Notes under the pieces: model-generated
Database searches by the model: none
What the model saw: the letters and a program-made list of their open reading frames with translations, nothing else
Told to the model about the DNA's origin: nothing
DNA from: MGIIa-L3 sp038125145
GTDB lineage: Archaea > Thermoplasmatota > Poseidoniia > Poseidoniales > Poseidoniaceae
Direction of reading: 5' to 3'
Assembly: GCA_038125145.1 (NCBI GenBank)
Contig: JAYPDK010000001.1
Location: 6,488-70,487 of the forward strand
DNA length: 64,000 nt
Part shown: piece after piece, positions 6,046 through 14,166 of the stretch
Position numbering within the stretch: position 1 is the first letter of the stretch
How the letters are laid out: every line of letters starts with the position of its first letter
Translations under genes and position numbers: made by a program

Positions 6046-7749
6046 CTATAGAACGAATTCCACCCGGGTCGACCGCGTGTCGATCCGAAGTTGAGGCAGG
6101 CCTTCACGCCAACCGAGTTCTGCACCGGTCAAGGCGAGGCTGTCACCGGGCCGAAGGGACAGCAAACGGTCGGTGAGGCTCCCGCCGAACATCGCCACTT
6201 CGATGACATGATGGCCGTCCCACAGGTGGAGGGTGGACATCGCCCAGGGACGTCCGTCGAGCCTGTTCCCGCTGTTGCGTCGGATGGAAAGCACCTTGCC
6301 ACGGACGTTGGCTCGCGTCCGAAGCATGCCAAGCCGGGTCGTGTGCACCTCAGGGTCATCGTGGTGAATCGACGTCCCTGCGTCCGCATACAGCCGTGGT
6401 CCGCCCCGCCAGGCACCCGGCAACGCTCCACGAACGAGCACATCGCCGGCGGGGTGGTCATGCAAGGCCGGGGCTTGCCCAGGCTCGACCTCCTCGATTG
6501 GAACCACGGCTCGCCCGCTCGTCAGCGCTGCACCGATGACCGATTCGCCGAAATGGTTGGGCATCGGCCCCCAGTGGCCGTCGAGCCGTCCTCGAACGTT
6601 CACGCGACTCGGAATGGCGGCCAGCGGTTCGTAGGGAGGCGCAGGAGGCGGGACCTCCGTCCGTGTTCCAAGACGGTCCTCCAACAACCGGACCAGGCCA
6701 GCCTCGGTCGCCAGGGCACAGGACCTGCACGTGCTCTTTCGGCATCCCCCTTCGACGGGCAGCGGCAGGGCCACTGGACCTTCGGAAACCCTCTGGCTCA
6801 TCGCCTCCGCGATGGCGCGAAGGTCCGCCGTTGCTGCGTCATGGTCCGGAAAAGGCTCCACCGCTTTTCTCCACCCACCGTCGAGGTACCATCCTTCCAA
6901 GCCGTCGGGCGTTGTTCCAAAGCACGACGTCCACAGCCAGCCGTAGAAGCGCATCTGGTCGTCGAGGCTTGGACCGTACGGCCCACCCCCGTCTCCGGAT
7001 TTGATGTCCACGAGACGAAGACGGCCGTCCCAGCGCAACACCAGGTCCAATTCGCCCGCCGCCCAACCTTCTGGGTGGAACATTCGTTGCGGTTGAAGCA
7101 CCCGCGGGTCCTTCACCCAAGGCCGGACGATTTCCCATGCTTCAGCAGCATCAACGGGTTCGCTTTGCGATTTCCAACCGTCAAAGCCGGGAAGCACCGG
7201 GGGTTCGAGGTGAGCAGGCCAGCGATCGGGCAACGGATGGGAGGCAGCAGCCCCGTTGCAAGGCGCTGGAACCTCATGGACCTGCTCGCCGCGTCGGAAC
7301 GCCTGAAGGTGCGGACCACCGCCTTCTGCGATGCAGGCTTCCACCTCCTCCAGCAGCAGGTTCACCGCACATCCAAGCCTGTGTCGGAGGTCTTCTTCAT
7401 GGAACGGCCATGGCTCGCCCACCTCACCCCTCCGCCAAGGCTCCTCGGCCCATCGTCGTGCGCCCTCTTCGTGCACAACGGTTGCTTCGTGCTCAACTTC
7501 CCTTGCCAACCATGACGTCAGACCGAGAAGGTCGAGGCCTGCAGGAGCATGACGCATCACGAGGCGCACGACGCCCTCCTCGAGCACGTGGCCAAGCACC
7601 TGTGAGGCTGAGGTTGGAGACCCCAAACCCACTTCGCGTGTGAGGCGCCATTCCGTCGTGCACCGTTGCCACGTGCTGTACCCCGAGCCTGAAAGGCGAC
7701 GACGCGACCGCCCGAGCGGCCCGCCGACCGGTGGCGTCGTCACGGGCAT
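6046..7749 (-). CDS. Cas4/RecB-like PD-(D/E)XK nuclease with Fe-S cysteines and C-terminal OB folds (paralog B)
   Basis: The 567-residue protein repeats the plan of its downstream neighbour: C30 (QRCTTEW), E233 and D235 (GELD), D248 and K250 (VDIK), Q265-x3-Y269, and C336, C341 and C344 for a predicted Fe-S cluster. Two OB-fold-like regions follow from about residue 375. Catalytic and cluster residues are retained, so neither copy looks degenerate, yet overall identity between the two is low. I start at the ATG at 7749 because both paralogs then begin MPV. A TTG at 7791 overlapping the ABCE1 stop would add 14 residues. It may be co-transcribed with ABCE1, which ends at 7788. Confidence 0.75.
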   Translation of the reverse strand: MPVTTPPVGGPLGRSRRRLSGSGYSTWQRCTTEWRLTREVGLGSPTSASQVLGHVLEEGVVRLVMRHAPAGLDLLGLTSWLAREVEHEATVVHEEGARRWAEEPWRRGEVGEPWPFHEEDLRHRLGCAVNLLLEEVEACIAEGGGPHLQAFRRGEQVHEVPAPCNGAAASHPLPDRWPAHLEPPVLPGFDGWKSQSEPVDAAEAWEIVRPWVKDPRVLQPQRMFHPEGWAAGELDLVLRWDGRLRLVDIKSGDGGGPYGPSLDDQMRFYGWLWTSCFGTTPDGLEGWYLDGGWRKAVEPFPDHDAATADLRAIAEAMSQRVSEGPVALPLPVEGGCRKSTCRSCALATEAGLVRLLEDRLGTRTEVPPPAPPYEPLAAIPSRVNVRGRLDGHWGPMPNHFGESVIGAALTSGRAVVPIEEVEPGQAPALHDHPAGDVLVRGALPGAWRGGPRLYADAGTSIHHDDPEVHTTRLGMLRTRANVRGKVLSIRRNSGNRLDGRPWAMSTLHLWDGHHVIEVAMFGGSLTDRLLSLRPGDSLALTGAELGWREGLPQLRIDTRSTRVEFVL

Positions 7750-7787
7750 GACGGGCGGTACGGTCCCTCGCGCATGAAGGGCGCGCC

Positions 7788-9563
7788 TCAAGACTGGTAG
7801 GAATAGAAGTCCCCGGCCGTTCGCTGTTCGCGGTCCTTGCGGCTGTCGGCCTTGTTGATGCGCGGACGTTTGGACTCGTGATCACGACGGAAGGTGATGT
7901 CCACGCTCGACAAGAAGCGGTTCATGCCTACCCTAAGGTCAAACGGTCCGGCCGCTTCACCGTGTCGACCACCTTCGCCTTCGAAGACAAGCAACGAATC
8001 GCTCACGATGTCGATGAAGTACACATCGTGATCGATGACGAAGGCGGCTTTTTCGTTGGATTCCATCGTTCGTCGAATGGCCTTCGCTGCTTCCATGCGA
8101 GCGTTGGCGTCCAAATGGGCGCTCGGTTCATCGAGCAGGTACAGGTCGGCCTCACGCCCGAGGCAGACGGCGATAGCAACGCATTGCCGCTCACCACCAG
8201 AAAGCCGCTTCACTCGTTTCGGAAGCAGTTGATCGATGCCGAGGGCTCGGATGACGTTCACGTTGAATTCACCGCTCCTCCATCGAGGGCCAAGTTCGCT
8301 GTCGAGCCAGAGCTGCACCGTACCATCGATGTCCAAGTCAAGGTGTTGTGGCTTATAGGAAATCTTGGCGTCGCCCGAGACCCATCCCGCATCGTATTCA
8401 TGCTCGCCGGCGAGGATTTTGATCATCGTGGATTTCCCGGTCCCGTTCGGCCCAACCACGCCGACCACTTCGGCACGGTGAACGGCACCTTTGCCCGCCT
8501 TTAGGCTGAAATCACCCAATTTCTTCTCCAGCTCGCCCCATTCGACCACTTGCGCACCGGTTTCGACCTTCCGGTCGCGGTGCCCAAGGAACGTGATTGG
8601 CTTCTGACGAATGCGCACGTTTTGTTCGGGGAGAAAGCCGTCAAGGTAGGCGTTGATCGCGGTGCGGGTGGCGCGTGCGGGAGTGAAGATTCCAAACGCA
8701 CCCTTTGTGCCGTAGACGATGTGGACCAAGTCAGCAAGGACGTCCAACACGGCGAGGTCGTGCTCGATGACGATCACCCTGCGGTCCTCAGCGAGGCGTT
8801 GCACAATGCGGACAATGCGCAAGCGTTCGTGAATGTCGAGGTACGAGGAGGGTTCGTCGAGGAAGTACACGTCAGCGTCCCTCAGCAAGGTGGCCGCCAG
8901 GGCCATGCGCTGCAGTTCACCGCCAGACAGTTGCCCAATCTCTCGCTCCATCAGGTGATCGATGCCGAGGTCCCGCGTCAGTTGGTCGCAGAGGTCTCGT
9001 TCGTCGACTTTGCGGAGCAGGGCTCCGACCTTTCCCTGAACCCGCTGAGGAAGGCGGTCAACGTTCTGTGGTTTCACGGCCACGGTGATGCGGCCTTCCT
9101 TGACTTCCGTCAGGAAATCACGGAGTTCACCACGGGGCAGGCTGTGCAGCACTGCGTCCCAATCGGCCTCACCTCGGAAATCACCAAGGTTCGGAACAAG
9201 CCGTCCGGACAGCGCGTTGAAGGCGGTGGATTTACCCATGCCGTTGGGACCAAGGATCCCGACCACCTGGTCCTTTGACGGCGTAGGGAGGCGAAACAAC
9301 CTGAATCCGTTTTGCGAGTATCGATGGATCATGTCGGTTTCGAGCTCTTCGGGCAACTGCTCGATGATGAGGGCATCATGCGGGCATTTGTTGATGCATA
9401 TGCCGCAACCGATGCAGAGGCTTTCAGAGATGTGGGGTTTGCCCGTGCGGGCATCCATAATGATACATTCTTGCCCGTTTCGAACAGGGGGGCAATAGGT
9501 GTGGCACTCATCGTTGCACTTCTTTGGTTGGCAACTGTCCTCACGAAGAACAGCGACGCGCAT
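7788..9563 (-). CDS. abce1: ribosome-recycling ATPase ABCE1 (Rli1)
   Basis: At 591 residues this is a full-length ABCE1, which splits terminated ribosomes into subunits with aPelota and aRF1. The N-terminus holds two Fe-S clusters: CQPKKCNDECHTYCP plus a later C, then CIGCGICINKCP. Two ABC cassettes follow, with P-loops GPNGMGKST and GPNGTGKST, signatures LSGGELQR and LSGGERQC, and Walker B segments VYFLDEPSS and LYLLDEPSA. The hinge and order are as in the family. The ATG at 9563 lies about 38 bases downstream of a TATA-like element. Confidence 0.97.
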   Translation of the reverse strand: MRVAVLREDSCQPKKCNDECHTYCPPVRNGQECIIMDARTGKPHISESLCIGCGICINKCPHDALIIEQLPEELETDMIHRYSQNGFRLFRLPTPSKDQVVGILGPNGMGKSTAFNALSGRLVPNLGDFRGEADWDAVLHSLPRGELRDFLTEVKEGRITVAVKPQNVDRLPQRVQGKVGALLRKVDERDLCDQLTRDLGIDHLMEREIGQLSGGELQRMALAATLLRDADVYFLDEPSSYLDIHERLRIVRIVQRLAEDRRVIVIEHDLAVLDVLADLVHIVYGTKGAFGIFTPARATRTAINAYLDGFLPEQNVRIRQKPITFLGHRDRKVETGAQVVEWGELEKKLGDFSLKAGKGAVHRAEVVGVVGPNGTGKSTMIKILAGEHEYDAGWVSGDAKISYKPQHLDLDIDGTVQLWLDSELGPRWRSGEFNVNVIRALGIDQLLPKRVKRLSGGERQCVAIAVCLGREADLYLLDEPSAHLDANARMEAAKAIRRTMESNEKAAFVIDHDVYFIDIVSDSLLVFEGEGGRHGEAAGPFDLRVGMNRFLSSVDITFRRDHESKRPRINKADSRKDREQRTAGDFYSYQS

Positions 9564-9597
9564 GGTTCCACCCGTTCAACTGGCCACGGCGTGACGC

Positions 9598-9605
9598 TAT
9601 GAACG
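9598..9605 (-). promoter_or_regulatory. TATA-like element for abce1
   Basis: On the minus strand this reads GTTCATAG. It is placed to start transcription about 10-12 bases before the ABCE1 ATG. Confidence 0.4.
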
Positions 9606-9624
9606 TGCCCGCCGGGGGGCGGCC

Positions 9625-10164
9625 TCAGACGAGGCCCTTCAGGAGTTCCTGACCGCTGACCAACCTGGTCGTGCACGGCGAGGGGAACTTCATGCTCGCC
9701 TTGCGCAGGGCAGACTTTGCGGTGAGGTAGTGCTCTGCCGTGGTTTGGAGCGTCAGGACGCGCTGACCGCGCTGCACACGGGCTGCCGTACCGACGTTCT
9801 TGCCGAACGCGCAGCGCATGCCCTGCGACACACGGTCCGCACCTGCTCCAGTGGCCTGCTTGTTCTCACGCAGGACGTGGTGAGGGTAGGTGTGGACACG
9901 AAGGGCGTAGCCCTGTGCGCCAGAGGCGTTCCTGATGGTTGAATTGCAGATCACACGGGCGGCCTCAAGCGCCGTGTGGCGGATCTGACAGGCGTTGTCC
10001 ACGCGGAGTTCGATCACCACGGGGAAACCCCCTGTTTCAGCAGCACGCCGGTTGCCGGTGTGGAACTGCATGATACGGTTGTTCGGAACACCACCGATGT
10101 ACTTGCGGCGCGTGTATGCGGGACCCTTGACTTGGCGGTACATTTTTGCAGGCTTGCGTGCCAT
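9625..10164 (-). CDS. rpl10e: 50S ribosomal protein L10e (L16 family)
   Basis: This 179-residue protein sits near the peptidyl-transferase centre and the A site. The start MARKPAKMYRQVKGPAYTRR and the internal YALRVHTYPHHVLRENK and GADRVSQGMRCAFGK are strong L10e signatures. The ATG at 10164 follows a clear ribosome-binding sequence (GGAGGTG). A longer open frame upstream lacks conservation. A TATA-like element at 10202-10209 suggests a short leader and a separate transcript. Confidence 0.96.
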   Translation of the reverse strand: MARKPAKMYRQVKGPAYTRRKYIGGVPNNRIMQFHTGNRRAAETGGFPVVIELRVDNACQIRHTALEAARVICNSTIRNASGAQGYALRVHTYPHHVLRENKQATGAGADRVSQGMRCAFGKNVGTAARVQRGQRVLTLQTTAEHYLTAKSALRKASMKFPSPCTTRLVSGQELLKGLV

Positions 10165-10201
10165 CGTTACACCTCCGAGCAGCCCGTCGACCTGACCCCC
10201 A

Positions 10202-10209
10202 CTTATGAG
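10202..10209 (-). promoter_or_regulatory. TATA-like element for rpl10e
   Basis: On the minus strand this reads CTCATAAG. A start about 26 bases downstream leaves a leader of about 16 bases that contains the GGAGGTG ribosome-binding sequence. Confidence 0.45.
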
Positions 10210-10279
10210 GCCTCCGATGGGGCACCCGGACCGCGTGGAGCGAGGGAAGGCTTGAGAATCTCGGGCTCGACCTCCCCCC

Positions 10280-11464
10280 ATGGCGAGCCGCTTCTCCTCC
10301 CTCTTGGAGCAGGAGTCGGAGCACCAATGGCTGGCCATCGGCCTCTTCGCGCTATTCGCCCTCGCCGGTGGCTGGGCCATCAACGCCAGCAGCGACCTTT
10401 CTGGCGTCGGACTCGCCTCCATGGACGCCGCATGGACGCAGGAAGACCTGCTCGACGTGGCGCTTGTGGAGGGAAGTTGGTCGAACGCTCACGTCGGCCT
10501 TGTGGACACCGATACGGGCCAGCGAATTTACCGGCAAACAGGAGCCGAAGCCTCCGAATTCAAACTCCTCGACGCGAGCGAGCGACCCTCACGCCTCTTG
10601 CCGCAGGACGATGGCAGCGTCTGGTGGGACGCGGCCGCTGGAGAAGTGCGGGGCGTGGCCAGCGACGGCCAGCGCATGACAGCCATCACAGGCTTGGACG
10701 ACGAGCGGGTGCTTGACCTCCTCGTGATCGATGAACAGGGCGTCTATGGAATCCTCCTGTACCGTTCAGGTACGTCCACTGGTGTTGTGGCCTTCGATGG
10801 ACTTGATGGCAACTTCAGCAGCCTGAGCGCGCCTGAAGGCGTCACCTGGACCGACCTCGAGATGACCGACTCCGGCCAGGTGCTGGCCGCGGGATGGCGC
10901 ATGTTGGAGGGAAGCAACCCCGCCACACCAGACGTGGTCAGCGTGGTTTCCTTCCTCTCGAACGATGCTGGAACGCTGACGCTTGACGTCGCGAGCGTCG
11001 ATGGGCCCAAGGGGTACCTCCACACGCTGCTCCCCAGAAACGCAGAGGAGGTGGTCCTCGCCACCCGCCAAGGAACGATGCTTCTCGACAGCAGCGGTTC
11101 CCGCACCTTCCTGAACGTGCCCTCCCTTGCGGCGGCCATTGACGCCGAGGGGAAGGTATGGTTGATCGGGGCTGCGGACGGCACCACGGTGGTGGTGTGG
11201 GATGGAACAGGGACGGACGTGCGAAGCATGCCCACGCCGCTGGGAATTCAGGTTGAGGTAAGCACGAGCACCACCTCCACATGGCTGTTGTTCGGTCCAG
11301 ACAAGGACGGTACGCTTCAGGGAATAGAGATCGACATGAGCATTGAGGCGTCGGTGTTGAGCGGACGAGGTTTCCTGAACATGCTTTTCCTGCTCGTGGG
11401 CGTTATCTCGCTCGCCGGTGTTGGCGCATCATGGTGGGCCGAGGCCCGAAGGTCGCTCGATTGA
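10280..11464 (+). CDS. hypothetical membrane-anchored protein with extracytoplasmic beta-rich domain
   Basis: This 394-residue protein has an N-terminal membrane segment at about residues 18-36 and a second one at about 362-382, followed by a short basic tail. The roughly 320 residues between are beta-rich, with recurring short strands and W/D-containing turns (DDGSVWWDAA, EGKVWLIGAADGTTVVVW), suggesting a propeller-like sensor or adhesion domain. It has no enzyme motif that I can identify. It is divergent from rpl10e and lies 68 bases before mutS on the same strand. The family is unknown to me. Confidence 0.7.
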   Translation: MASRFSSLLEQESEHQWLAIGLFALFALAGGWAINASSDLSGVGLASMDAAWTQEDLLDVALVEGSWSNAHVGLVDTDTGQRIYRQTGAEASEFKLLDASERPSRLLPQDDGSVWWDAAAGEVRGVASDGQRMTAITGLDDERVLDLLVIDEQGVYGILLYRSGTSTGVVAFDGLDGNFSSLSAPEGVTWTDLEMTDSGQVLAAGWRMLEGSNPATPDVVSVVSFLSNDAGTLTLDVASVDGPKGYLHTLLPRNAEEVVLATRQGTMLLDSSGSRTFLNVPSLAAAIDAEGKVWLIGAADGTTVVVWDGTGTDVRSMPTPLGIQVEVSTSTTSTWLLFGPDKDGTLQGIEIDMSIEASVLSGRGFLNMLFLLVGVISLAGVGASWWAEARRSLD

Positions 11465-11532
11465 CAGCATTGCCTTCGCCACCTTCATGTGCCCTCGTCG
11501 AGGTGTACGAAGCCTGTGCGTGGTGGAGTTCG

Positions 11533-14166
11533 ATGGCGAAGCGGACGATGATGGAGCAGCACGCCGAGATCAAGGCGGCGCATCCACAGTCGATCCTCTT
11601 CTTTCGCATGGGGGATTTCTACGAGCTCTTCCACGAGGACGCCCACGTAGGCGCAGAGGTGCTTGGACTGACCTTGACCGCGCGGGACAAGTCTTCCGGC
11701 ACCCCCATCCCCATGGCCGGCTTTCCATGGCACCAGCTCGAAGAACAGGTGCGGACGATGCTGTCCTCCGGAAGGACCGTGGCCGTGGCTGAGCAAGAAG
11801 ACGAACTTCGAGAGGGTGCGACCTTGCTCGAACGTGTCGTCACCCGGGTGTACACTCCGGGCTCGTTGTACGAGGAGGGGTTGCTGCAGGACGAGCGCGC
11901 GAGCCTGTTGGCCGGCGTGGTTGAACGCGAAGGTTTCGTCGGCCTTTGCCTGCTGGACGCTGCGGCCTCCACTGCAACGTGCATGCAATACGACGGTGAG
12001 GAACGGTGGTCGATGTTGACCGATGAACTGCTTCGATGGTCGCCATCGGAGGTTGTCCTTCGCCCCAGCCTCGCCGGGACGGATCCCTTCCTCCGCCTCA
12101 TCGCCGAACTCCGCGGCGTGGTGGTGTCGCAGCACGATGGACGCCGAAAACGGGGGCGTGAACGGCTCATGCGTGCCCTCGGCGTTGCCGATCTTGGCCA
12201 CCTGGACCTCGATGGAGCTGAGATCGCCCTCGACGCGGCAGGCCTGGCCACCGACTACCTCTCCACGGTGCTGCATGCTGAGGTTGAATTGGCGGACCTC
12301 GAAGTCGCTCATCAGCACGGCGCGATGGTGCTCGACAGAACCACATTGAGGAACCTTGAGATCACGCAAACCTTAGCGGGCGAGCACGAAGGCTCCCTTG
12401 TCGCCGCAGTGGGACGTTGCCGCACCGCCATGGGACGCCGACGCCTTCGCGCGTGGCTTCTCCGTCCGTTGACCGACCTCAACGCGATTCATGCTCGACA
12501 GGACGCTGTCGCGTCCCTCAGCCGTTCCTCCCGCCGCTTGGATGGCGTCCGAACCGCCCTCACCGGCATGCGGGACCTTGAGCGCTTGGCCACGCTGGCC
12601 GGGCACGGGCGAGCCAACGCAAGGGACCTCATGGCGACAGGGCTTGCTTTGGACCGATTGCCCGCACTTCAGCGGGCCTGTGAGGAGACCGATGACGCAT
12701 TGCTCAACGCATTGGGGGAAGGCCTTGACGGCCTTTCGGCGTTGGCCGACAGGATTGCACGAACGCTGGTCGATGCACCCCCTCTCTCCGTCCGAGAAGG
12801 CGGGCTGCTTCGCGAAGGAGTGCACGATGAGGTGGACCGCCTCCGAAGCATCGCTGACGAAGGAACGGCATGGTTCGAAGCCTACGAAGAACGACTCCGA
12901 CGCGACCTTGAGATTCCAAGCCTCAAGGTGAGGCAAAACCGTCAGATTGGCTGGTTCATCGAGGTGACCAACACCCACCTCGACAAAGTTCCAGAGGACT
13001 TCCATCGCAAGCAACAGATGACCAATGGCCATCGATTCATCACCTCGGACCTCGTCGAGCGTGATCAAGCCCTCTTGAACGCCGTCACGCGTTCAAGGGC
13101 GTTGGAATACGACGTGTTCGTCGACCTACGCAGAACCGTGGCTGAGCACGCTCGAACACTGGCGAACCTTGCAGGCCGGGTGGCATGCATTGACGTGCTC
13201 CATGGTTTTGCCGTGGTGGCGCGGGAACGAAGGTGGTGCAGACCTGTTGTTCACGAAGGAGACGACCTGGTGCTTGAGGCCGCACGGCACCCCGTGCTCG
13301 AGCGTGAACCGGGCTTCGTGCCAAACAACCTGCGGTTCGACCGCAAACGACGCTTCCTGCTCATCACTGGACCGAACATGGGTGGGAAATCGACGTACCT
13401 TCGCACGGCGGCCTTGGTGACCCTTTTGGCGCAATGCGGCAGTTTTGTCCCGTGCGATCGAGCGAAGGTGGGACTCGTCGACCGCGTCTTCACCCGCGTT
13501 GGTGCGAGCGATGACCTGCTACGAGGTCGTTCGACCTTCATGATGGAGATGATCGAAGTCGCGCACATCCTTCGGCATGCTTCGCCATCCTCACTGGTCC
13601 TGCTGGACGAGATTGGACGGGGCACGTCGACGTTTGATGGGCTCTCGATTGCATGGGCGGTGACCGAGGACATCGCAAAGCGAATCGGGGCGAGGACCTT
13701 GTTCGCGACACACTACCACCAACTCATCGGACTTGAGGACGACGTGCACGGCGTCGTGAACGTCTCTGTTGGGGTGTCGGAAGCCGATGAAGGGCTCCGG
13801 TTCTTGCACACCGTCAGCGACGGACCGTGCGACGAATCCTACGGGGTCCGCGTCGCGGCCTTGGCCGGCCTTCCACGTGACGTGGTCGAGCGGGCCAGCG
13901 ACCTGCTGCGCTTCCTCGAGGGTCAGGCCACCGGCGCTCGGGCTGGTGTTCAAGGTCAACCAAGCAGGCGTGCACAAGGACAGGCCAGCCTGTTGACCTA
14001 CCTCGGAGCGAGCCGGCCAGCAAGCGTGCCGACTCCGCGCCCACCCCACGAGGAAGACGTGCTGGCGAGGTTGCAGGAGGTGGATCCTGACGACCTGAGC
14101 CCTCGGGAGGCCGCAGCTGTCTTGCGAGCGCTTGTGGAACGCAGCCGAGGTGAACGTGATGGTTGA
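11533..14166 (+). CDS. mutS: DNA mismatch repair ATPase MutS
   Basis: The 877-residue protein recognises mismatches in duplex DNA. The mismatch-wedge motif F-x-E is present in RMGDFYELF near the N-terminus. Connector, lever and clamp domains follow, then the ABC ATPase with P-loop GPNMGGKST, Walker B LVLLDEIGRGTST and the downstream signature FATHYHQL. This is MutS1 of bacterial type, complete in length. The ATG at 11533 matches the family N-terminus, and the longer open frame upstream is not conserved. Its last 8 bases overlap mutL, so the two are coupled. Bacterial MutS1 is patchy in archaea, so ancient transfer into this lineage is likely. Confidence 0.96.
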   Translation: MAKRTMMEQHAEIKAAHPQSILFFRMGDFYELFHEDAHVGAEVLGLTLTARDKSSGTPIPMAGFPWHQLEEQVRTMLSSGRTVAVAEQEDELREGATLLERVVTRVYTPGSLYEEGLLQDERASLLAGVVEREGFVGLCLLDAAASTATCMQYDGEERWSMLTDELLRWSPSEVVLRPSLAGTDPFLRLIAELRGVVVSQHDGRRKRGRERLMRALGVADLGHLDLDGAEIALDAAGLATDYLSTVLHAEVELADLEVAHQHGAMVLDRTTLRNLEITQTLAGEHEGSLVAAVGRCRTAMGRRRLRAWLLRPLTDLNAIHARQDAVASLSRSSRRLDGVRTALTGMRDLERLATLAGHGRANARDLMATGLALDRLPALQRACEETDDALLNALGEGLDGLSALADRIARTLVDAPPLSVREGGLLREGVHDEVDRLRSIADEGTAWFEAYEERLRRDLEIPSLKVRQNRQIGWFIEVTNTHLDKVPEDFHRKQQMTNGHRFITSDLVERDQALLNAVTRSRALEYDVFVDLRRTVAEHARTLANLAGRVACIDVLHGFAVVARERRWCRPVVHEGDDLVLEAARHPVLEREPGFVPNNLRFDRKRRFLLITGPNMGGKSTYLRTAALVTLLAQCGSFVPCDRAKVGLVDRVFTRVGASDDLLRGRSTFMMEMIEVAHILRHASPSSLVLLDEIGRGTSTFDGLSIAWAVTEDIAKRIGARTLFATHYHQLIGLEDDVHGVVNVSVGVSEADEGLRFLHTVSDGPCDESYGVRVAALAGLPRDVVERASDLLRFLEGQATGARAGVQGQPSRRAQGQASLLTYLGASRPASVPTPRPPHEEDVLARLQEVDPDDLSPREAAAVLRALVERSRGERDG

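Noticed and set aside
6091..7515. 474-codon plus-strand open frame opposite nuclease paralog B
   Set aside because: The minus-strand protein has nuclease and cysteine motifs; the plus-strand frame has no recognisable composition or start signal.
4168..7749. Cas4-like nucleases as part of a CRISPR-Cas locus
   Set aside because: No repeat array, Cas1 or Cas2 is present in the window, and the OB-fold extension is not a Cas4 feature.
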